Source: Przewalskia tangutica (lineage: Eukaryota > Streptophyta > Magnoliopsida > Solanales > Solanaceae). Taken from it: a stretch of 64,000 nt of DNA. This document shows positions 57,535 to 64,000 of this stretch, in pieces. Position numbers and translations under genes: made by a program. A model generated the notes under the pieces. That model made no database searches, was not told the origin of the DNA, and worked only from the letters and a program-made list of their open reading frames with translations. The stretch lies in NCBI GenBank assembly GCA_029844215.1, contig CM056724.1, positions 29,922,446-29,986,445 of the forward strand. The letters run 5' to 3'. How positions within the stretch are numbered: position 1 is the stretch's first letter; every line of letters starts with the position of its first letter.

Positions 57535-58398
57535 CCACCCAAGTCACAAAAAGTTTCGAGAAAAGAGTGTTGTTGATTATGAGGATTTGAAGATTGTCTT
57601 TGAGGGTGTAACTGCTAATGGGAACGGCTCCATTGCATTGGGCAATGATACTGATGCAACAATTTATGGGGAAGAAAATAGAAATTTTGGGATGGAAGAC
57701 TTTTCATATGATCCTAGCAATGATGTGTTCATATCACCAAATCACTATGAACCATCATACCCGCCTCCATCACCCCATCAAAAAGTCCACCATCTCATTC
57801 TCCTTTAGGTTCGGAGGTTCCACCTAAAAACCAAACTGCTATAAGCGAAGTAGATCCGATTATGAAGGAAGTTTTAGCTCAGTTGGGACCAACAATCAAG
57901 CCAAAGTTCTAGAAATTTTTCTATTGGCATTGAGACTATTTCTGCCAATTTTGAAAAAATATCTAACCTACTGGAAAAAATAGAAAGAGACAGTGAGAGC
58001 GATATTTGGGATGCTATAAAAGAGATACCAAATCTGGATGATAATACTCGTTACATGGTGGGTGAATTGCTTAGTAATAAAGCAAAGAAGGACTTGTTCT
58101 TGAAGATGTCATTGGACAAGCGCTCATCTTGGATAAAATTCAAGTTAGGATGATTTTAGTATTTTGATCATCTTGGGTTTTGTTGAACAATATTTGTGTT
58201 TGTGCTATTTTTATTCTACTTTGATTTGGTTGAACTATTTGATACTTTGGTTGAACTATTTGGTACTTTGGTTGAAAATTTTGGGATATAATTTGGTTGA
58301 ACTATATATTATTATTTGGTTAAACTATTTTGACCACTTTTAGTTTTTTATTTGGTTAATATTATTTTGCAATCTCGTATTTTTTTTATATATGTATA

Positions 58399-58741
58399 AT
58401 GTCACAACCGAACGTGTATCAAGGTAATAACATAGAGGAAGAAGAAATTGATGAATACGATATGTATGATGAAGAAATAGATGAAGAATTTTATAAAGGC
58501 ATTTACAATTCGATGATGGCAATTTATGCAATAATGCATGTGCTAAATCATTTTCTGAATATGATGCGTGGTGAATATATTGAACGCCCATTAACTCGAC
58601 GGTGAATTACTAGCATTGGATATGACTATATACATCAAGCATTAAATGATGATACTGAAATCTTTCGACAAGTATACAGAATGTATCTAGATGTATTTCG
58701 GAAGTTATGCACAATTCTTAGAGAAAAAACACTTATGTAGA
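58399..58741 (+). pseudogene. Harbinger transposase N-terminal fragment (ORF2)
   Basis: The open frame 58399-58605 begins MSQPNVYQGNNIEEEEIDEY, acidic, then HFLNMMRGEYIERPLTRR and a stop. Beyond it GYDYIHQALNDDTEIFRQVY and RMYLDVFRKLCTILRE are recognisable as the start of a PIF/Harbinger DDE transposase. The catalytic domain is missing because the element is cut at 58,741. Confidence 0.7.
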
Positions 58742-59149
58742 GATAGTTAAATAAATTCACTGGAGAATGGTAGCATCAAGGGTTGTCCATAACGTAGGAT
58801 CATCCTCGGGGGTAGGCACCTTCTCCTTTCCAGTTGCCGAGGAGATGATATGATGGAAGACTTGATACGAGCGTGCGTGAACCTTGAATAATTCCGCCCA
58901 TATCGCGTATTTGACGTTTTCCATCTCAAGAACAATAGAGATGTGGTTCTTGATGTTGGAGACTGTAAGGGCAGAATGAAACATGTTCTTTGACGTAAAC
59001 ATGAAAGAACAAGTGAATTAGGAATTTGGAAGAAAATTGGTAAGAAGAGAAAGACATTTCACGAAAATTGAGAAATTGCACGAAAATCGAGAAATACATG
59101 GAAATCGAGACTGAGAAAGGGCAGCGGAATTGTCTTTGTGAGAATGTAT
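58742..59149 (-). pseudogene. Copia gag N-terminal fragment
   Basis: On the minus strand 59002 to 58757 reads MFHSALTVSNIKNHISIVLE, KYAIWAELFKVHARSYQVFH and TLWTTLDATILQ, the conserved N-terminus of plant Copia gag, similar to Copia-1. The leader upstream (59,003-59,149) is non-coding. Nothing else of the element remains, so it was truncated at the Harbinger junction. Confidence 0.75.
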
Positions 59150-59490
59150 TTTAGCCCTAGACTTCTGAAATAGAATGGGAACATGAACTCCTTATATGGA
59201 CTTGGACAATCATCACCCTACAAGCTAGTTTTTGGGGTTGAGTTAGGCCTAAGATTCATTCTTTTTATGATATTAGAGTCAGACTCATTCTAATTATTTA
59301 TTCACCGATGTTGAGCCCCCAAATAATATTATCCACACTCAATTTAACAAGGTCTAGACGTGCGGTGGAGTGTTAAGAGTCTCAAATCGGTAATGGAATG
59401 AGAACATGAGCTCCTTATATGGACTTGGACAATCCTCACCCTACAAGCTAACTTTTGAGGTTGAGTTAGGCCCAAGATCTATTCTTTACA
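59150..59490 (+). mobile_element. Compact TRIM-type LTR element
   Basis: Two LTR copies (about 59150-59267 and 59371-59490) share TCCTTATATGGACTTGGACA and GGGTTGAGTTAGGCC and end in ...TTA/TTACA. Between them are only 103 bp: a primer site TGATATTAGAGTCAGA (diverged initiator-methionine type) and a purine-rich GCGGTGGAG before TGTTAAGAGTCTCAAATCGG. No coding capacity. The first bases of the 5' LTR are eroded. Confidence 0.78.
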
Positions 59491-60622
59491 TTAACAATCA
59501 TCTTTTTCAACGTTGAGAGTTGCTATAAAATAGATCCAAAATTATATCAAATCTCAACGAAATTACTTCAAACTTCATATATGAATTCTCCTTGACGTTC
59601 CGGTTTTTTGAGGCATTGGCAGTTGCTACAATCCAAAATCATGTCAAATCTCAACAAAATTTCTTCAAAATTCATATATGAATTCTCCTCTATTTTTTTT
59701 GTTTTTTAACGTATCACTTACTCAAAACGGACCTCGTTTGCAGTAACTCGCATTTTTAACTATAGCTTCGAAGCTTTTTTAATGACCATTAATGGCTTTC
59801 AGCTTCTTCTTCACATTTTTCAGCAACCAACAAGTATATATACTTCAAGTTTAGCTTTCAACGACAATTACACACACATATGATGAAGGAATGAGAGAAT
59901 TTGAGAGTAAAAGAATGATTTTCGGAGAAGAAAAACATGAAAGAAAGTTTTTGTGAAAAGTTTAAAACTTTAACCCTGAAATTTTTAAAAATATAAAGAG
60001 GCTTCATATGTTTGCTAATCCTAGCATTAGTAATTTTTGGACCCAAAATACTAAATGAAAAAAAAAGGAGGGCCTACCACTTACAAAAAGTTCTGGGGTC
60101 CTGAACTAAATCATCCAAGTTTCTCATATGTTTCCTTTGTCATGTCATGATTTTTTTTCCCTAGACTTATAAATCAAGGTGTTTTGTTTGAATTCTTTTT
60201 AACCTACAATGTTAATTACGACCTAGAGTTGGTAGGGAGTAATATTGGATAGATTGGCAATCAGGTCTTGAAATTCAAAGTAAACCTAGAGAGTTCGTCC
60301 AGGTCAAATTCTGTTACCTCGTCGTATACGTAATTACATACATTGATTGTAACATATAACCACGTCCTGCATCTTATTCTGGATTTTTCTTCGACAACTC
60401 TTGACACATTAGATTAAAAAAAATGTGTTACCTTCAATTTTGTAGATTAATATTGGGAGCGAAGTTAGAATATCGTCCAGGGGTTCAGCCGAACTAAATA
60501 GTTTTGGTTCAAACTCTGTATTTTTCTTAACAATCCATTAAAAATATAAATATTTATTTAGAACCCATTAACTTAGAAGATTAGTGTTGAAGTATAGTAT
60601 AGTATATAGTATGTATTTTGTA
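59491..60622. other. AT-rich intergenic DNA
   Basis: Contains a short direct repeat (ATTCATATATGAATTCTCCT-like at about 59,570 and 59,665). From 60,425 it resembles 3,930-4,015. No gene recognised. Confidence 0.5.
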
Positions 60623-60836
60623 TTATGTTAGAGTATAATCTGTTGGGGTATAAGTATTATGTGGGGACCACTGAAGAGGCCCACACTCGTTCATTTCACG
60701 TCTTTCATTCCTTGTATAAAATAAGTGTTTTGCACTTGTTGAGACTTTGAGTTCAGTAAAAGAGAAAAGCTTCCGTAAGATCCTCTCTCGATTATTCTCA
60801 ATTTCATCCTTACAATCACATATACAATCGTTAACA
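60623..60836. mobile_element. Probable solo LTR
   Basis: Starts TGTTAGAGTATAATC and ends CAATCGTTAACA, with the GAGTTCAGTAAAAGAGAAAA and CTCTCTCGATTATTCTCAAT region typical of the 3' part of Copia LTRs. The flanks do not show a clear target duplication. Confidence 0.5.
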
Positions 60837-62090
60837 ATTAGACTAATTCAAAATTCATAAGCTTCAAATTCTAACTCCATCTTTAATTAATTAATGTTGC
60901 CCTGTAATTGTTATTATCTTTGTCCTATAAAGCTTAATTAGTTAGACGAAGTACACTATTGTATGACGAAGTAATCTTTCTAGCTTATTATAAAAATCAT
61001 AATCGCAATCTTGAAAGATGGCATACAGCTTGTTAGCCACACTTGACTTTTCAGTGAAATATTAATTTTATAAAAATTGGAATATTTTTTCTCCTATTAT
61101 ACCAATAACTAATGATATTATGAATTACTTTCAAAGAAGGTTCTTGTGAGCCATCTTACAGCTTATGTCGTGTCACTCGCACTAGGATACCCTCGATCAC
61201 TTAAATTAAGTGTTCTCTTGTTTTCCATTTTCCTTGTTGCTTCCTAGTGATCATTGTGAAGAAATATATAGGGTACTAGAGTTCTATGAAGGTGCGATTT
61301 TAGGTGCTAAAATTGGGGCACGTGATTTCTTCATAAAATTAATATTTTATATATATGTTATTAAATTAGTATTATATCTATCTTAATTTATGTGACATCA
61401 TTTGACTTAATACGGAGTTTAAGGAAGACTTTTGAAATGTGTAGTCCAAAATTAGTCTTATATAAATGTGTGATTATAAATCATTTAAAAAGTTAAATTA
61501 TTTTTAAATATAAAAATGTGACATTTTTTTTTGAGACAGACTAAAAAAGAAATGGTGCAACAAATTGAGACAAAGGGAGTATAATAATATATGCTTGAAC
61601 ACATGCTACAAAAAGGCTAAATGATGCACTTGGTCTAAGATTGAGTTATTTACCTGAAGTATTATGTATCAAGTCCCACTTAATATATTTTTTTTTCCTT
61701 TTCTTTTTAGTGGTGAACTATGTTTCAGAAATTCTAGGTTCGTCTCTGATTCTATGTATCAGACATTTTGGACTACAAATAACAATTGAATTAAGTTTAT
61801 AAACATTGATAGTGTAGCAAAATGTGCGTTATTAATATAATTTAATTTATTATAGCAGGTTGTATATATGTTCGCCTAATTTTTTTAACTATTATTTTTA
61901 TTTATTAAAAAAAATCATATGTACGTAGTTGAGATGACTTGATAATATATATAAGAAGGAAAAGAGAAATAGAAAAATCTATTCCAAATCGAGAATCGAC
62001 TCAACCTAGAAAAAAAAGACTTGTGGTTTGACTTGATTAGTGCATGTTCAATAGAAAAAATAACTTGACAATATTTTATTTAATAGTTAT
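60837..62090. other. Intergenic DNA with the empty-site paralogue of hAT-2
   Basis: 60,900-61,120 aligns to 3,970-4,015 joined to 10,648-10,830 and has TTGTATGACGAAG where hAT-2 sits in the other copy. The rest is AT-rich without features. Confidence 0.6.
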
Positions 62091-62108
62091 TAATGAAAAA
62101 AATCTAAT

Positions 62109-62245
62109 TGAACCGAACCGAACCGAACCAAACCATATCTTTGCGTATGTATTGGCGAGAAGAAGAAGGAGCTAGCTATTCAGACAGAGAGATACTGAAG
62201 GAGAAGAAGGAGCTAACTATTCAGAGAGAGATACTGAAGGAGAAG
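62109..62245. repeat. CCGAA run and short tandem duplication
   Basis: (CCGAA)n at 62109-62130, then two copies of GAAGGAGCTA(G/A)CTATTCAGA followed by GAGATACTGAAGGAGAAG at 62155-62245. Confidence 0.8.
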
Positions 62246-64000
62246 TATTGAAACTAGATCTTATTCTTCTTGATTATACGAATGAAAGTAAACATAGGTA
62301 TATATAGGGTTGAGTAACCTTAACTAACTTTTAATGACTTCCGAATTATGGTTACTATGAAGAACAATCAAATTAAAAGTTCATAGAAATCCAAAGTTGA
62401 TTGAGTATATGAAGTTTATTGATATCTCTCATCTGAATCATTGTTCTCCCTTTTGCAGTATTTCAAGTACCGGAGACCTAGCTATTGGCAAAGAGGCCAC
62501 TTTGAAACTTAAATTGATTAACAGACCACTTAAATTTTTTTGATTTATTTTTTTAGATTAGTGTTTCGAAAAGGGGGTTCGGGTCACTTTCATAATTTTT
62601 AAATATTTAAAATTTTAAACTTATATACTTAAGTTCCTTTAACAAGTATAAAAATATACAAAAGTCTATCTCTTCTCCAATAAGGAAACTCTTCGATCTT
62701 CGTCCTCAGGCATATTAATTAATTTTGCCTCAGTGGTGAAGTATTTTGAGCTCCATATTGCCTATATAAAAGTTCTTATTTTTTTCGAACTTGCTAAATC
62801 TTAGTGTTCATAAAGTTTTGGGTTTTTATTTTTTTTGGAACTTTAGCCTTTTTTTTATTGAAATATGTGTTATTTCTACTTATTTTGCTTGTTTCGATTG
62901 TCCTTTTTTTTTGTTTTTGTTTTTGTTTTTGCAAATTCATCTTGGTCTATTACTAGACTTGAGACTTTAGTCATTTTTTGTTGGTCGAAATATGTGTTAT
63001 TTATACTTATTTTGCTAATTTCGGTACTGCTTTTTATGTTTTTTCAAATTTATCACGGTCAATTACTAGGCTTGTTGTCGATTATTATTATTTTTATATT
63101 GTTGTTGGTCAACACCACTCTATTGTTTGCATGTAAATCACATACAGCGGATGAAAATGCACATTCTCTACGTGTAGTCTTTGAAAGGCTCAGAAAAGAG
63201 CCTGGTGATCTGACCAGGTCACCATATTTCTACCCCCCCCCCCCCTCAATAGATAGTTTGATCAAGAAAAGAGACAACGGAGGAGTTTGATCAATAAAAA
63301 AGACAATGGAGGAGTTTGAACTTTGGGTCGATTTTATATAGGGAATGATGTATTGCTACAGTATAATTAAGAATTTTTCATTTAATTACCGTTGTAAAAA
63401 ATATGTGGTCTGTCAGTCGAAATAAAGCTAAGTGTGTTGGGTCAATTATAAGCCAAATCGAAAATAAATCACCTTGTTCTGTAATAACTCATTGCTTAGG
63501 ACAATTTTAGACCCTTTTGACTAGAGAAATAAAAACAATTGTTGGAATGTGTAGCTTGCTGAATTTGTACTAGTATAACGGGAAAATTTAAAAAAATGAA
63601 ATCCAAACCCCAACCCCAAATCTCAAATTGCATAAATTTAAGGGAATGTGGATAGGTATACGATAAATCGACAGTCGTCAATAGCTAACAATTTTCATTT
63701 AGGCTTGTAACGACTCATTTGGCTGTTTAGCTTATTCTAGTATTTTGTTTTTCAAATACCCTTCCCTGTGGTCCTATTTGAGCATTCATAAGTTGCGGGG
63801 ATGGATGGTACGATTTCCGAAATAGACGGGTGAATTTGGTTTGATTTTGAGGATTGTAGAGCTTCTAAGTTGAATAAGTGAAAAAGAATTGACTAAAGTC
63901 AACATCGGGGTATTAGTATCTTTTTCTGAGTTTCGTCAGTTCTATTAGATTCAGAACGTCATATATAACTTAGTTGGGTCTTTGGTTCGGGTTCTGAGGG
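62246..64000. other. Intergenic DNA with a ~127-bp duplication and a possible LTR edge
   Basis: GAAATATGTGTTATTT recurs at 62860 and 62987 within an imperfect duplication that keeps a hydrophobic open frame (62865-63290) free of stops. A C homopolymer lies at 63234-63245. The last ~200 bases (TTGACTAAAGTCAACATCGG, CGTCAGTTCTATTAGATTCA) read like the interior of a Gypsy LTR running out of the window; this is only a resemblance. Confidence 0.4.

Larger units (their letters stand above)
46164..58152 (+). pseudogene. Harbinger ORF1, Myb/SANT-like protein, interrupted by the LARD
   Basis: Exon 1 starts with ATG at 46164 (MGDSQQGNDKGKDIEKENYE, then SWTIDDINELL) and meets a premature stop at 46256. 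The rest of the Myb/SANT-like domain continues to the donor site at 46523. A 102-bp intron (GTGAGC...TGCTAG, 46523-46624) ends 7 bp before the LARD. Exon 2 resumes at 57535 with SHKKFREKSVVDYEDLKIVF, an acidic middle part, a frameshift near 57,773, another near 57,910, and a C-terminus ISANFEKISNLLEKIERDSE...WIKFKLG ending at 58152. In this superfamily ORF1 binds DNA and helps the transposase act. Inactive here. Confidence 0.8.
45085..58741 (+). mobile_element. PIF/Harbinger transposon, split by a LARD and truncated at its 3' side
   Basis: The left end GGGGGTGTATCCAATTAGG follows TTA, the target preferred by PIF/Harbinger. Subterminal repeats (AAGTCTTGTGGTATTCAATT, several copies) fill 45,110-45,330. 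ORF1 (Myb/SANT-like) and the beginning of ORF2 (DDE transposase) follow in the usual order. The LARD occupies 46632-57534. The element stops at about 58,741 against a Copia gag fragment, so the right terminus is missing. Confidence 0.78.

Noticed and set aside
62865..63290. 141-codon hydrophobic open frame resembling a small membrane protein
   Set aside because: It spans an imperfect 127-bp duplication of T-rich sequence and a C homopolymer; the composition explains the Phe/Leu/Ile bias. No conserved motif, and no flanking gene structure.

Overview
This window is plant intergenic DNA made almost entirely of nested, mostly dead transposable elements. I found no convincing host protein-coding gene, tRNA or rRNA. 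The likely source is a Solanaceae genome. This is an inference from a TS/SolS-type SINE remnant, an Au-type SINE remnant, Del/Tekay-type Gypsy elements with very long (2.7-3.2 kb) LTRs whose gag proteins begin MPPRK, and a Tat/Ogre-type LTR starting TGTTGACACC.

Layout. (1) 330-3688: complete-ended hAT element (+) with a perfect 8-bp target duplication and a decayed transposase. (2) 4016-10647: second hAT element (-), internally deleted, split by a 4.9-kb Copia element (4809-9724, -) with a perfect 5-bp target duplication. (3) 10648-12877: small repeats, including two SINE remnants and a solo TRIM-type LTR. (4) 12878-26426: three-level nest. Copia-2 (-) carries Gypsy-1 (13794-22435, -; gag only, ~2.95-kb LTRs), whose gag carries a non-autonomous hAT-like element (18133-18995). 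(5) 27315-27501: solo LTR. (6) 27693-39528: PIF/Tourist-like terminal-inverted-repeat element containing a C-rich tandem array, split by Gypsy-2 (28218-38619, -), a Del/Tekay chromovirus with gag, protease, RT, RNase H, integrase and chromodomain remnants. (7) 39529-42110: tandem duplications and a minisatellite. (8) 42112-44888: 5'-truncated Copia-3 (+), related to Copia-1. (9) 45085-58741: PIF/Harbinger element (+) with a Myb/SANT-like ORF1 and the start of its transposase. Its ORF1 is split a few bases into exon 2 by a non-autonomous Tat/Ogre-like LARD (46632-57534). The 5' LTR of that LARD has had about 1 kb replaced by a Gypsy LTR (Gypsy-3). (10) 58742-64000: Copia gag fragment, compact TRIM, solo LTR and AT-rich DNA, including a diverged copy of the flanks of hAT-2.

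How it fits together. Target-site duplications and interrupted reading frames give a relative order of insertion: host repeat, then Copia-2, then Gypsy-1, then the hAT-like element; hAT-2, then Copia-1; Harbinger, then the LARD, then Gypsy-3. Every transposition protein checked is broken by stops, frameshifts or deletions, so nothing here looks autonomous as sequenced. Much of the damage in the Gypsy elements is small deletions clustered in GC-rich segments and at CTG/CAG motifs. Those could be real or could be base-calling artefacts at methylated sites.

Most distinctive signals: a recurrent hairpin module in the LARD whose stem covaries, an array of eight tRNA B-box-like motifs in the Gypsy-3 LTR, a covarying palindrome at the Copia-1 LTR start, an apparent promoter loss or swap in the LARD 5' LTR, a sequence module shared by unrelated transposon classes, and a local paralogue that preserves the empty hAT-2 insertion site.
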